In this document: in pieces, positions 45,779-59,242 of the stretch
How positions within the stretch are numbered: the first letter of the stretch is position 1
Layout: the number at the start of each line of letters is the position of its first letter
Source of the DNA: Erpobdella octoculata
Taxonomy: Eukaryota > Annelida > Clitellata > Hirudinida > Erpobdellidae
Direction of reading: 5' to 3'
Assembly: GCA_963978895.1 (NCBI GenBank)
Contig: OZ022244.1
Span: forward strand, 23,085,992-23,149,991
DNA length: 64,000 bases
The notes under the pieces: generated by a model
Told to the model about the DNA's origin: nothing
Seen by the model: the letters and a program-made list of their open reading frames with translations, nothing else
Databases searched by the model: none
Program-made: the position numbers and the translations under genes

Positions 45779-48235
45779 ATGCTTGACGAGGGTTCTGATT
45801 TTATTTTTATGAAAAGAAAAACTGTAACAGAGGAACTTGATAGAATAGCTGCCTTCCTGACAAAATATGCTGATTTTGCCAATTTAAATAACAGTGACTT
45901 TATCATTGATCACAACTGGGACATTTTGCCAGCGGATTTTGCAGATGATTTGCTTCAGTTGGGTGATGCGATTAATGCACTGCCATCTGGGAAAATACAT
46001 TTTAAAAATTTAAATACTGAAAAAATTCAGTCCACACAAAATTCAGCGACAATGTTTCAAAATCTGGAAGAATTTGTTGCCGACTGCTGTGCCCATTCTC
46101 TTCCTAATATGAAGTCGTTATCTTCTTTCGACCTCGTGCAAAACAGACTGGGAATTCAACTGAATGAAAAAAGCCAGCCTAGTATTAAGCAGTTCATGTC
46201 AATTAAAAAGCACTATGAAGTTCAGCTGCTTGGGAGTTTGTGTCAGGGTGTGTGTAGTGCCCAGGAAATCACTAAGGTAATATTTTTTACATTTTCGTTA
46301 TTAATTGCTCAGGTGTCAAAGTGTGCAATTTTTGTACGTTCTGTCTGAATAACCAATGTTATAATCTCGAGCTATTCTTGGTGCAGACGGGCATTATACC
46401 TACAAATTGCTTTCACTATTAAGCCTCACTCAAAATCTTACTTGTATTGTATTCTATTATTATTGATCATTTAAACATTCATTCTTTTAATTAAAACTGT
46501 GCAATTGTAGATTCAACTTTCAATTTTTTGAATAATTTTGTTTGAATGATTTATAAGATGGTTTTATTGAAGGTTGTTGATATTGGTTCAGGCCTAGGAT
46601 ATCTTGGTGGTTATTTGTCTCTGATGTGTGGTTATGAAGTTCTTGCTATTGATTCTGTGAAAGACCGATCAGATGCAGCGATCAAAAGAAACAAGTTGCT
46701 CAAGAAACAGTGGGTTGGCCTGGTAAGAAGACCAGTAAATGGCATTCATTATTCAGTAATGTTTTTTTATATGTATACAAAAACTGAATCATATTCTATA
46801 AAGGTTAAGAAATCGTTATCTGAATTGAAAAATCTTCCAGACGAAGAGATATTGTATTATACAGAAAATTTCAAGAACTGTTCATTTACTCCAATGTGTT
46901 TGTACATCACAAGTGAAGCTCAAATAAACAATTTGTGCAAAGATCAGTTTGGTTGCGAGAAAGTAATGTTCACTGCACTTCATTCCTGTGGAGACCTTTC
47001 TTCCAACATCATCAGACTATTCATCCAATGCCCGTCTGCTTCAGCTCTCTGCATCGTGGGCTGCTGCTACAATCTCCTTTCTGAACAGTTTGAAAATCAA
47101 GATAATAATTCAACTTCAGGGTTTCCAATGAGTCGACATCTGAAAGAGAAGAATTTCCGGCTTGGTGCAAACACTCGATCGCTTGCTTGTCAGTCCGCTT
47201 TTCGATCGGCTTCTTCTAACAAAGTAACTTTTTTCTTATTATTGATATTAATCAATAGAAGTCATATATTTATCAAGTAATGCAACAAATTACAATTTTC
47301 TATTTTAATTTTCAATACATTTGAATTTTAGAATCCTTCGGATTCTCTCTTTTGGAGAGCTTTGCTGCAAGTCATTCTTATAGAACGCTTCGGCAGGCCG
47401 CTGAACAAGAACCAGTGGAAGATTGGTAGACTGGCCGTCAAATGTCGGAATTTTCACGATTACGTAGTGAAAGCTATCGAGAAACTGGGTCTTGAATATG
47501 AGGTTTTGATTCACTGATGTTGTTGTCTTATACCTACAAATAACTATTTATTTCTACTTGATTCTTTTTTATTCATAGCTATTTTGTTTGCTTTTTTTAC
47601 TGTTTAACCCTTTAACGGTCTGGTTGCGAAAACACAAAGCTTTCGTATTTTTTGTGGTAGTGACCATTAATGGTTGAACAAAAAAGAATAATTTTGTGTA
47701 AATTTGGCCTCATTGAGGAGAATAATGAACCGATGAGCATTATGGATATCTAGAGTAAAGCAATAAATTAATTTAGCTTAATAATGTACCATTTTGACTT
47801 ATTGGTATATTTCTATATTTGTAAAGTTTTCCTTAAGAAGTTCAGTAAGAATTTGCTAAACAATCTATAATCTATACTCTAAATAATAATAATAATAATA
47901 AACATTTCTTAGATTACAGAAGAAAATACATCGCATTATTACGAAAAATATTTAGCATATCGTCAGAAGTGTTTGGCTTTCTATCAGCTGCGAGCTTGTT
48001 TAGGACACTGTATTGAGTCTCTCATACAATTAGATAGACTTCTTTATATTATGGAAGAGGTTTGTTTAAGCTGAAATTTATCAATAAACATTTTTTTTAT
48101 TCATCATTATATTTTAGAAACAATTTAATCTCATTTTGCATTGCCTTGCAGACCAGCATAAGAGATGCCCATCTCCTTCAGTTATTCGATCCGGTTCAGT
48201 CACCAAGATGTTATGCAATCGTTGCAGTGAAATGA
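45779..48235 (+). CDS. METTL25: METTL25/METTL25B-family methyltransferase-like protein
   Basis: Six exons, all joined in phase 0: 45779-46276, 46573-46722, 46804-47223, 47332-47502, 47913-48059, 48152-48235; 489 aa if ATG 45779 is used (a second ATG at 45809). The order of family motifs is complete: 'MSIKKHYEVQLLGSLCQ', SAM-binding 'VVDIGSGLGYLGGYLS' (about 167-182), 'FTALHSCGDLS', 'LCIVGCCYNLL', 'GFPMSRHLKEK', 'LFWRALLQVIL', 'RACLGHCIESLIQLDRLLYI' and the C-terminal 'LQLFDPVQSPRCYAIVAVK'. Its length is nearer METTL25B (RRNAD1) than METTL25, so which paralogue is open. The last exon uses the AG at 48150-48151; an earlier AG at 48117 gives a non-family C-terminus. A convergent PLEKHA gene follows. 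Confidence 0.9.
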
Positions 48236-48313
48236 TACAAATGGTTTTCATGTTTGAGAAAATCATTGTGTTGTTTGTTTGTGTTTTATGTTGTACATTT
48301 TGTAAAAAATTGT

Positions 48314-48319
48314 AATAAA
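48314..48319 (+). promoter_or_regulatory. Polyadenylation signal of the METTL25-like gene
   Basis: AATAAA 79 bases after the stop codon. Confidence 0.6.
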
Positions 48320-49182
48320 CCAAGACTCATCTGTCAAGGAGTTTAAATAAATGGCATTAACAATTAGGAGATGCATTGTAGTGTAGATCTGTGTGAGTTT
48401 GTTGGCAGAAGAATGTACATGATGCATTTGAAAGGAAAACAAACTGCCAGTAGATCACCAGCTGCAATGTTGCAACTTCATTTTAGCACTGGACTCTGAT
48501 ATGATAACCACATTTTTGTTGAGTGCTTGAAATGTGGAGCTGAAGTTGTTTTTCAAAAAAAATCTGTTTGAAAAACTACTTTTACTCTCATATGATCAGT
48601 TTTCATTATAATGACAGTTGCAAATTGGACATCGCTATATAACAGATTGTTTGTTTTTTGAATCGATAAGCATGAGTTATAATTTTATCTGTGATTACAT
48701 TTATAGTTCTGCAAATTAGTGGCATTAGACTCAAGTTGTTTATTTTACAAAATGGCATTAAAATCTTGACTGAATAATTCTCCTAAAGATTTTTTTTATT
48801 TATATTCAACTCTTCACAGAACAAAATGCTTAATCTGTCAAATTGTATGAGCATGAAAATTAAATAATATAAAACAATTAAATGCTAGGAAATTTTTAAA
48901 CAATTGAGCATAAAATGTTTACTTGTCATCTACATTTGGTCGAATAAGAATTAAATTGAAACCTATTTGTTGCATCTAAACAGATGTAATATAAACAAAT
49001 TGAGATTCAGTAACAGATCTATGCAGAATGCCCATTCAAGGCAGGAAATAAAAACAACAAAAACTCGGCTGCTTTTCAAAAGAGATGCTCGTGAGGATCT
49101 TCGGTTGAAAGATTATGAATCTGTTGTATATGAAAAAAAATTAGTAATTAGTTGCTTGTTATTATATTATTTTCAAACCCAC
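48320..49182. other. Spacer between convergent genes
   Basis: No coding sequence supported; an 89-codon plus-strand frame at 48967 has no family features. AATAAA on the minus strand at 49183-49188 probably serves the PLEKHA gene. Confidence 0.45.
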
Positions 49183-49206
49183 TTTATTATTTTTAAACCC
49201 ATCTTA

Positions 49207-52200
49207 TTATTTTATAGCTACCTTATAATTAAGTAATTTATTTTCTGTCAGATAATTTTTTAATTGATTTCTCGACGATTTGAACAAACCATAATATTTT
49301 TGCTTCGAAGTGATTTGTTGAGCAAGGCTGGTTCTCAATTCAAGTACTTGTTGTCTTCTCGATTTCTCATCTTCAAGTCTTTTCTTCAGATCTCCCAAGT
49401 GTGATGTCAATTCTTCTTTATTGAACTCTGTCAGGCTTTTGATATAAATTAATGGAGATGTCAGCATTTAGTATTATTTAATAGCAGTAATTTAATTTAT
49501 AAAAAAAAGTTTTCAAGTGCCACATTTGAGCTATTTCACAGTATGATAATATTTGTGATAATAATAATAATAATAATAATAATAATGTGAAATCTAATCA
49601 AAATAATTTTAAAAACATTTTAACCATACAAAAGTAGCTGATATTACTGTCAGTGGCATTTGAACTTGTGAGAAATCAACTTTAATTCATAACAAAATTA
49701 CATTATTTCTATTAAAAAACTGTTATTATGAAAATGCAGATCTATTTCACTTAACTGATCGATTGAATAAAAATCTTCTAGACTTACAAAATAAAACGTG
49801 ATGTAAAATTCAACTTTTCAGGTCAAGCACAAGACTTTTTTTAAATAAGGAAAATGCTGTCATATGATCAGGGTCGTGTCAACTACTGTCAACACATTTG
49901 GAGGTCTTTGTCTGATCATGTCAAACAGACGGGGGAAAGTGACAGCACATACAAGTTTTTCAACAAAAAGTTTTTAATAGATGGAAGGGACTTCAATATT
50001 GTTCAACAAAAGAAAAAAAACAAATTAAAAAAATGTTAAAGCTCGATCGCCTGTGCTCACACCTGAGGCTGCTTCGGATAATGAACTTTGATTGAAACAC
50101 AAGTCAAACCTTTGAGCTGCAACAATTCTTTTCAACTTTTCTGATTTTTCTTTTCTTCTCATCACTTCTTCTGCCGACAATTTAGGCTCGTCTGAGTGAT
50201 CGCTTTGCGGTTTTTTGTCGAAAAATGCCTGTTAATGTTTAGTAAAAATATTTCATCGTTAACATTTATTATTACTTTACTGTATTTGTTAGTGTCAGGG
50301 TTATTTATTTACGTTGTATGATTCTTCATCTTTCCAGTATTCACTATCTTTAGCAGATTCTCCTTCTTTGGAGTTTTGACTTTTTTTATAAAAAGGTCTC
50401 GGTGTGAAAATTCCCGAAAGTCTTCTCGTGTTTGATCTGCTTCTGAAGCCTGTTTCTTCTTCTTCTGTCTTTTCATTCAAGTTCTGAAATGACATTAATC
50501 AGTGTGATAACTGGCTCGATGTTAACCTAATTGGGTCATCTATATTTCTATATTAAACTCAAAACATAATCGGGTCATCTATATTAAACTTAAAACCAAA
50601 TTGGGTCATCTATTGTAAACTCAAAACCTAATTGGGTCATCCATATTAAACTCAAAAATCAGTTACATTTCAATGTTCACAAATGTATAACAAAACTTAA
50701 TTTAAATTAAATCTAAAAAGCAAACAATTTTTTTATGAAAATCATTTAAGACACACCCAAATTAAAAAACAAAACTAACTAAGACATTCTCAATCTCAGT
50801 TAACACTAAAATTTAATTGTCGAACCTGTGAAGATTTTGAAGATCTTATAACACTTTCTCCAGTCACACCGTGCTCTTCTTCTGAGAATGATTTCGTTCG
50901 CTGTCTTCCTGAAATTAATTTCATGCAAACATTAGTAATCTCATCTTTCACCATCAGCAATGATAAAATATAACTTGATCTCACTTGGTAATGTTCTGTT
51001 TGAGTCATTCTGTTGAAGAATTAAAAATAAACAATTTGAAAACTGCTCAATTTAATGACAAATATTTGAAAAAAAATATTATTTTTTTACAGTAAAATTC
51101 ATACATTACCTGAAAGTTATAAGCTTTAGAACCATCAGAACTTTTCAACGGTACAAGAGATTGTTTGTATTGCTGCGGTGGTCTCTGAATGTTGATGGAT
51201 TTTTGAGGAAGTTCTTGCTGCCTATAAGGTGGGTCGTAGAGTTTGGTGCTGTTAGATGTGTTGCTGGTTGGTAATTCGTATCTCTTATCATTGTCGGGAA
51301 TGTTGTACTGTTTTTTGTATACACTTATGTCGGCAGCTTGATTGTACGAGTTGTTCTTAGTTGGTATACTGTGTAATTTAATGCTTGCAGGCTGATTATA
51401 TAAGTTGCTGCTAGGATGTTGATTATATGAGTTGTTGCTAGCAGGTTGATTGTAGAAGTTGTTGCTAGCAGGTTGATTGTATAATCTGTTACTAGGATTT
51501 TGATTGTATGACTTGTTGCTAGCAGGCTGATTGTATGAGTTGTCGTTAGGACGTTGATAATATGTATTGTTGCTGGCAGGAACATTATGAGAAGGTTTTT
51601 CAGCAGGTGTGTTAAACTTGTTGTTGATTGATTGATTGTAAGATTTGTTGTTACTTAAAAAGCTGAATGAATTGTTGCTAGAAGGTAAATCATGGGATTG
51701 ATTGGCAGTAGGAAAACTGTATTTATTGGTGCCAGGTAGATGATGTGAATTTTCGTTTGGTTGGTTGAGCTGTCTGTAGGCGGACAGGTGTTCATCTGTT
51801 CTTTTATGTAGTTTTTGAATTTCTGAACTGAAATTATCTTTTCTCTGGTTCTTTGATGAATCATGATCAGTTACTGTTTTTAAATAGTAATCCTTCAATT
51901 GGTTGCTGGAATGAGAGGAAGATATTGATTGGTTTTGATTCTTCGAATTGACGTAAAAGAAGTTTGTTTCTGGATCTCCTTTCTGTCTTGATTTCTCTTC
52001 AATGTTTAATGATTCTTTGTAACCATTCAGCAGGGAAGGGGTGATCAGATCACTCGGTTTTACGCCATAAGAAAACATGGCAATGTCCTTAGTCTGGAAT
52101 GAGTCTAAATCTGTTTCGAAGAATGTAAGTTCAGTTGGAAATGTTGAAGGTCGGGTTTCAGGGCTGAAAAAGGTACTTGAGTCTGCAGAAGATGAAAGTA

Positions 52201-55200
52201 CTTCATTACGAGCTGATTTTTTGTCTTCAACTTGTTGTACATTGTGTCTAGTTCTCAGCATCTCCGGTTTGTCTTCAATGTTTGTAGAAGAAATTATTTC
52301 TTTTTTTGGACGCCACATTTGATCATCAGTTTGATCGAGGACAGAAGATGAACCTGATATTAAATTCTGAAATTGAAAATTACAACAATTACGCAACGAA
52401 ACAGCGAATAAAAAATAACATCAAAATTAATTATTATTGAGAGAATATTCAGTTCCAAATTCTAACCAAATCATGCGATGACATATTCTGCTTCTCTATA
52501 TTTTGGACATTTTTAGTTCGACTGTAAAGACATGCTTCAAGCTGGCTGATCATCTCGGAGTTCCGATCAATTTCAGATTCCAAGGTTCGTTGGCTAACAG
52601 TTTTATCCTGTGGACTGAAATATGTATAAGCTATAATAATAAAATCACATCTGGTTATTTGCTTTACTTAATTATTTAAAAACTCACTTCAGAGATTTTG
52701 AAAAACTTTCGCTAATCAAATTGTAGAGAAATTCGTGTAGATCACCCTGGTTTCTTCTCAGTTGGATTAAAATTTTGACAACTTGATCATTCTGTGAGAG
52801 GTCATATTACATGATTTTTGCATATTAATAAGTAATATTAAGTTTCTCAAGACAAATAATTTCATAATGAGTTATTGTAACAAATTTAATATATGCAATG
52901 AATATAATTAATGCAATAAATATAATATAGACAATGAATGTAATATATGCAGTTAATGTAATATATGCAATGAATATAATATATGCAATAAATAAAATAA
53001 ATGCAATAAATATAATATATGCAGTGAATGTAATATATGCAATGAATATAATATATGCAAAAAATATGTAAATGTATGAGCACATGTACAATGAAATAAA
53101 ATCAAAATTAATAAATAAGTATTAGATAAACATCAACTTACAAGAGCTGGAGAATTTCGTCCCGATGAATTTACACTTTCTAAAAAAATTGCAGCATTTT
53201 GGAAGCAATTTGTACTTTTAGAAATGAGCTCCCTCAGATTGTTCTGAAGAAAAAAACTCCACTTTATTCACAACTGAAATCAGAAATAAAATAGATTTAA
53301 TAGAAAAAAACCTTGAAAACAGATTCTCGGGCTGCTAAAATATTTGGTCTGCCATCACTGGAAGCCACAATTCGAAGATCATTTCTTTGATCATCATTTT
53401 TGATTCTAGTCGGTGCTGCATGATCAACATTTGGTGATGGATTGTTAGGATAATAATTATGATGTTTGAGACTGTTTATTGATAAAGTGGAAGAAACTGG
53501 CATGCCAAATCTGTCTTGTATAATTTCTTTTTCAAGGCTTTTCATATCTTCACTGCTTCTTAGTGATCTCTGACTTTTGTTGCTGCTAACATCTTCTATT
53601 TTTCTAATTTCTAAATCTTTTTCAAACGACAGGCTGGAGCTGGTTTTGCGATAATTTCTGTCCAGAATTTCTTCATTCGACACTGGAGTACGTGTTTGCT
53701 GAGCACGGGTATAAATGTTTCGATTGTCTGGAATAATTTTATTGTATGCAAATGAATTGGATTCATAGCTGTTTTGCTTTTCAAATAATTCCATGTCCTG
53801 CTCCAAATAAAGTCTACTTGATGAATCTACATTCTGGTTACTTAAGTTACTAACAACCAGGTCGTTATTTGAGGCTCGGAGTGCTTCAAATTGTTTAAAA
53901 TCAAGTTTTGGTTCGGTGATCATTAAATTCATATTTGATTTGACATCATCTAATGGTGTAGTGGCCAGTATCTCTTTCTTGTACATATTTTGCTCTTCAG
54001 TCCATTCTTTCACTCTTTCAAAATTGGTATCATCGAGAACTTCACCAGTCTCTGGCACATAGACGTCAGTGGTAACTTTTTCACCAAGTTCTTTACCAGA
54101 AATTCTACTTTGAAAATAAAGAGCTTTGGAATTATCATGACCACTTGATTTGTGTGTCGGACTTTTGATGTAATTTTTCTGCAGCAAAGATTTTTCTTGA
54201 GATTTATTTGGAGACGAGTTTATTCTGTGAATTTCATTTTTTGAACTATCGTAACTCCGACGAGACAGTCTCTCTTTTTCATCGATGCGTTTACTTTCAC
54301 TTTCCATTGATGATTTCATTTTGAGGACTTGGTGCTGCGATTGTGGGATGTCATCTGAAAACTTGTTGTTGTTGTTGTTATATTTCTGTGTGAAATCAAA
54401 CTCATTAACTGTTGATGTTGCTTGCTTGGGTGGATCTGTAGATGGGAGAACATCTTGAAGATATTGCTGATCTCTTAATTGGTCGATGACAGACATTTTT
54501 GGATTTTCTTGAGCACTGGTATGGAAAAACTCAATTTTAATTTTCAATTGTTAAGTGTTCTTAATTACCTATTATTGAATACTTGAAGAAAAAATAAATT
54601 AAAAAAAGAAATGACAAACAATTGATTACTCATGAAAAATAAATTACTTCTAGCAATCCTACAAAGGATACCAAGCAAATTATATAAAAATAATCATTAA
54701 AGGATACTGTATTTATACAAATTAACCAAAATATCAAAGTATTAGGTATAAAAAAGTAAAAAAAGTTTTAAATAAACATAAATTAATAAATAAGAACTAA
54801 CCTGTCGATTGCCAAAGAAGCCAAATCCATGACTTCCATCCACTCTTCAGCTTCTTCAACTGAATCTCCTGCAAAATGGATGGTCTTCATGTTCTCATGC
54901 TCTGCCTAATTTTTGGAAAATTAAATATTAGGCAATGTTTATAACACCTGTAGAATTTTTAAAAGATTTCATACATGTTTGTGGTAATTAAATATGTAAT
55001 TCATTTAGTGTTTAATAAATAATGTTTATAAAAGATTTAATATTATTTGAGAATATGTAATAGTTAATATATAATAGATATAAAAATATATAAAAAATTA
55101 AAAATTACTCAGTAGAAATTATCAAAAATTTTCTGATTACTAAAAAGCTGACTTACTTTAAAAATATACTTTTTATTAGCAGAATCTTTTGAACAAGGCA

Positions 55201-57025
55201 AAATTTGATAACTTGGAAGCAAAACCGAACTCAACAGCTCCCCTTCTTCTGGACCTGACATTAAATAGCTCTTAATTAATAACTAACAAATTATTATTTT
55301 ATTCGATAATGTATATATATATATATATATAACTGTATTTAATATATGAATTTATTCTGCAATCCCACGTGACTGATATATACAAACCTTTGTATATAAA
55401 AAGGCACAATTGAGAAAGAACACACCACCTCTTCTTCCATGTTTTCAATGGACCGGGACCACCTTCCTAAGTATAGAAAAGTTAATATTTTGTTTATTAG
55501 CATTTAATCTATTATTATTATAAATCTATTATTATTATAAATCTATTATTATTATTATAAATCTATTATTATTATAAATCTATACATTTTGAAACATTTT
55601 ATCAAGTTGTATTTTTTCATATTTTTTTTCATTTTTAGACATACCTGTCTGTACAGCCACCCTCTTTTAGTAACTTCTGAAGTTTTGTCTCTTTTTACAT
55701 CTGGTGCTCTGAAGAAATTTGTATGATATCCTTATGATAACAAATTGTTTTTTATAAATTAAATATGTAAATTAATATATACTTTTGTTTCAAACTTTTT
55801 CTTCTTGAGTTCTGTGACAGAAAAATAGAAAATGTATTTTATGAAATGATATTTTTTCTTATAAAAATTATTAAAAACATGCTTACAGATCTTTTAAATG
55901 GAGATGCTGACCGCTTTAAGTCCCTGCAATGGAATTTTTAACAAATTTAATCTTAATGAAGTCATTAGCACGGTGGTATTGTTATTGCAGTATTGCTGTA
56001 TGGTTACTACCAAAACTACTTGTGCTATATAATAAAGGTTATGGTATAAAAATGAAGTCATACTAAACAGATAAGGTTATGCAAAATAAATGAGGTTATG
56101 CTATATAATTGAGGTGTGGCTATATAATTATGGTTATGCTATATAATTGAGGTTATGCTTTATAATTGAGGTTATGCTATATAATTGAGGTTATGCTGTA
56201 TAATTAAGGTTATGCTATATAATTGAGGTTATGCTATATAATTATGGTTATGCTATATAATTGAGATAATGCTATACAATTGAGGTTATGCTATATAATT
56301 GAGGTTATGCTCTATATTTGAGGTTATGCTATATAATTGAGGTTATGCTATATAATTAAGGTTATGCTATATAAATGAGACTATCTCTGTTATTGAAACA
56401 TGGCAGCTTACTGTTTAGATGATGATGAAGATGGCTTTTCAGGTGGTAGAGTCCAGGAAGTAGAACAAGTATTGTGACTAGAAGAAATAAAAAATATAAG
56501 CTTGTCAAAATTTCATCAGATGGCCTTAATAATTTCTTTAATAACACTAACTCTATTAAGTATGGGACTCTATCTTGAGTTAGATCAATTTCCCAGCCAT
56601 CTGGCAATTCTACAAAAAAAATGCATTTATCTAATATACAAATATGTATTCTCGAGCTTTTTATGCTGTATGTCCTAAAATAATTTTTTACTTGGATCTT
56701 GAAAAAATCCTGTCTGAATTGGCTGCTTGGATTTCGGATGAAGCCAGCTTGTTGTCTTGAATTCGTCACTTTGAAACAATGCATGTTAATGTTAACATGA
56801 TTTAATCAATAATATATGACATATAATGCTGATATGCATACCATTCTATTATAGACTAACTATTACTAGACTTACTCCCCACTAAACTACTAAATACTAA
56901 ACTAATTACTAAACCGAAGTTCCAAAAAATGCCAAAAATGCTTACTTAATGAAAAAAACTCGGCCCTCATCTGTGGCTGCATAATTCCAATGAATAGGTA
57001 ATTGTTCGTCCCACAAATACTCCAT
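49207..57025 (-). CDS. PLEKHA5: PLEKHA5/6/7 homologue: two WW domains, PH domain, coiled coil
   Basis: Twenty exons: 57025-56946, 56768-56692, 56609-56552, 56477-56412, 55923-55887, 55811-55783, 55708-55645, 55466-55388, 55254-55157, 54905-54802, 54515-53312, 53243-53142, 52791-52688, 52614-52467, 52366-51110, 51009-50985, 50908-50826, 50483-50313, 50228-50110, 49435-49207; about 1377 aa. WW1 (about 9-38) reads 'LPIHWNYAATDEGRVFFI…TTSWLHP'; WW2 (54-83) 'LPDGWEIDLTQDRVPYLIDH…STSWTLPP'. The WW-WW-PH order and WLHP are diagnostic of this family. The PH domain (about 128-228) has 'TKRGWLYRQ', 'PLKTWKKRWCVLSQLCLFIY', 'LLPSYQI', 'AEEWMEVMDLASLA'. Two long disordered exons follow; the second has YNQPASN-type repeats. 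The C-terminus is a coiled coil ('LKKRLEDEKSRRQQVLELRT'). Family members bind phosphoinositides and act at adherens junctions and in polarity. The central part (231-1300) is divergent and could hide minor exon errors. Confidence 0.88.
50520..50660. repeat. ~31-bp tandem repeat in a PLEKHA intron
   Basis: Four copies of a unit with 'gggtcatctatattaaac' and 'tcaaaacctaatt'. Confidence 0.85.
51330..51600 (-). repeat. Coding tandem repeat (about 10 residues) in PLEKHA exon 15
   Basis: On the coding strand the units read like YNQPASNNS with variants (YNQNPSNRL, YNQHPSSNL). About eight units of ~30 bp; all keep the frame. Confidence 0.85.
52895..53065. repeat. 18-bp tandem repeat in a PLEKHA intron
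   Basis: About nine copies of 'atgcaatgaatataatat' with substitutions. Confidence 0.9.
56070..56385. repeat. 19-bp tandem repeat in a PLEKHA intron
   Basis: About sixteen copies of 'gaggttatgctatataatt', variable in the first five bases. Confidence 0.92.
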
Positions 57026-57400
57026 GCAAACTTTTATAAATGAATCCAAATTTGATTGATTAAAATGAAAGCCAGTGTTCAACTTATTAATTACATTAAC
57101 CCGTGTACCTTTTGTTGTTCTACAACACACAGGTGTGCGATTCGAATAGTATAAAAGTAAGAGTGGTATAAAATCTTTCACGATATGCTTACAACGATTC
57201 GTAAAAGTTTTTGATGATTTTTTTAAATTGATTTTATTTTCAAACAATTACAAAATATAAAATTCAGTCCGCTTACTAAAATAGAAATAAAGCATCTTCC
57301 CTAGTAGGCCAAAGTTTATAATCTTATAATCACACGCGATTGAATGGATGAATGAATGGATGAAGAAGTCTATTGATTGATTGAAGATAAGTCCAATGAT
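57026..57400. other. 5' region of the PLEKHA gene
   Basis: An open minus-strand frame continues upstream of the chosen ATG, but it is not family-like. No promoter motif assigned. Confidence 0.35.
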
Positions 57401-57504
57401 TGATGAGTGGTCCTGGGTGGACGGACGGACGGATGAACGTATCAACGGTGGACGGACGGATGGATGGACGTATAGACAGACAGACGGTTGGACGGACGGA
57501 CGGG

Positions 57505-57950
57505 TGGATGGATGGATGGATGGATGGATGGATGGATGGATGGATGGATGGATGGATGGATGGATGGATGGATGGATGGATGGATGGATGGATGGATGGA
57601 TGGATGGATGGATGGATGGATGGATGGATGGATGGATGGATGGATGGATGGATGGATGGATGGATGGATGGATGGATGGATGGATGGATGGATGGATGGA
57701 TGGATGATGGATGGATGGATGGATGGATGGGATGATGGATGGATGGATGGATGGATGGATGGATGGATGGATGGATGGATGGATGGATGGATGGATGGAT
57801 GGATGGATGGATGGATGGATGGATGGATGGATGGATGGATGGATGGATGGTTGGATGGATGGATGGATGGATGGATGGATGGATGGATGGATGGATGGAT
57901 GGATGGATGGATGGATGGATGGATGGACGGACGGACGGATGGATGGATGG
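57505..57950. repeat. (GGAT)n microsatellite
   Basis: About 430 bp of GGAT with a few slips (57706, 57731, 57850) and GGAC variants at both edges. Produces spurious IHPS and MDGW ORFs. Confidence 0.98.
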
Positions 57951-59108
57951 ATGTATGGAAATAAAATTCGGAATGATAGACGCTCACATTGATGGATAAA
58001 GATAAATAAAATAGTATTGACAAAAATATGAATAACCAATAAATGGTATAACGCAGCCTCCTATCCTATAACCTCTGCCCCAGTAGCAAGCTTTCCCTGT
58101 TCTGCGCTCATGTAGAAAACAATCTTTCTAGGAAAGGAACTGCATGTGATTTGGTGAAGCTTAGAAAGCTATCTATTTGACCAATAGGCTACATTATTTA
58201 TTAAGTTGAGAAATTTTGGAGTTCCGACTTTTCAACCATCTGCCGCATTTCATTCGCCCATACAAACGCCAACACCTTTTATTAACTGTTAAGAAACTTT
58301 CCGATCTGGGTCAGCGGGTCGGGTCACACCGACGTTCAGGTGAAAGCCCCACTAAGCCACTAATGGTCACTAAAGGTCACTAAACTTTTTTATACAATTT
58401 TAGATGATCTACTAATTTAGATGATCTACTAATTCAGATGATGCAGCACATGAATGCTATTTGTGACAAATTAACTGAGAACTAAATAGCATTTTATATG
58501 TTTTCTACTTCGCAAATTCTAAAATTCAAACTTTCTTTACCGGCGATTTCTCACGTTTTCCGGTGTTAATTCGAATCACCTTTTTCTGAACAAAGAAACT
58601 CATTATAAGAAATGCAACTGCCCGACTTTGATGTTGCCTTCAATTACTTAGACACGCCATCAAATATGAAAAATTCCTTTAAAGCGGTTTTTCTGTTCAA
58701 TATTTTAACTTCAAGTTCAATCAGAAATCACTCGATCATTAATAATTTTGAATTTTCTTCATACGTATCATAAAACAAAACCTACAAACGCACAAAATAT
58801 CATCGGAAAGAATTGTAATTTGGCCTCGAGCTATTTAATCGAATCGAGAGTGCACTTGCCATTTTAATAACGAAACGGCTCATGTTTCCCTCCAGTAGCC
58901 ATGGTGATTGACGAGTTGGAAATAATAAATAAACACTTTTTAATTTCAATCGTCAAATTATTTTTGTGATTCTCAACGGCTTCGTGTAAACGTTTGCATC
59001 GCCAGTTTCTTGGTCATTCCGACACGTCATTAACAATTGGCCACTCCCACCTGACCAAGGTAAAAAACGCCCCCTATCATGCCACTCTCTTTTCTACCTG
59101 TCTCACAC
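57951..59108. other. Gene-free stretch
   Basis: No exon or known repeat recognised. 58402-58450 repeats 'gatgatctactaatt'. Confidence 0.4.
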
Positions 59109-59111
59109 TTA

Positions 59112-59120
59112 TATATAAAA
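59112..59120 (+). promoter_or_regulatory. TATA-box-like element
   Basis: TATATAAAA lies 123 bases upstream of the ATG at 59243 and in the right orientation. It is a candidate core promoter of the AXH gene; the AT-rich background weakens the call. Confidence 0.35.
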
Positions 59121-59242
59121 GTTTAAAAGATTTAACAAATTTTAGATACGCGTTTATTTTTCATTAGCTTTTGTGAAATGAGCATGACTAGTTACGTCAA
59201 TGTCTAAAATCCGCGGTTGATAGGAACGTAAATTATATTATT

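Noticed and set aside
48118..48320. Alternative last exon of METTL25 from the AG at 48117
   Set aside because: It gives a Cys/Phe-rich tail unlike the family, whereas the AG at 48151 restores LFDPV..SPR.
48967..49236. 89-codon plus-strand ORF
   Set aside because: No family features; overlaps the 3' end of the PLEKHA gene in antisense.
57248..58039. IHPS and MDGW repeat ORFs up to 263 codons
   Set aside because: All arise from the (GGAT)n array; open only because the unit has few stops.
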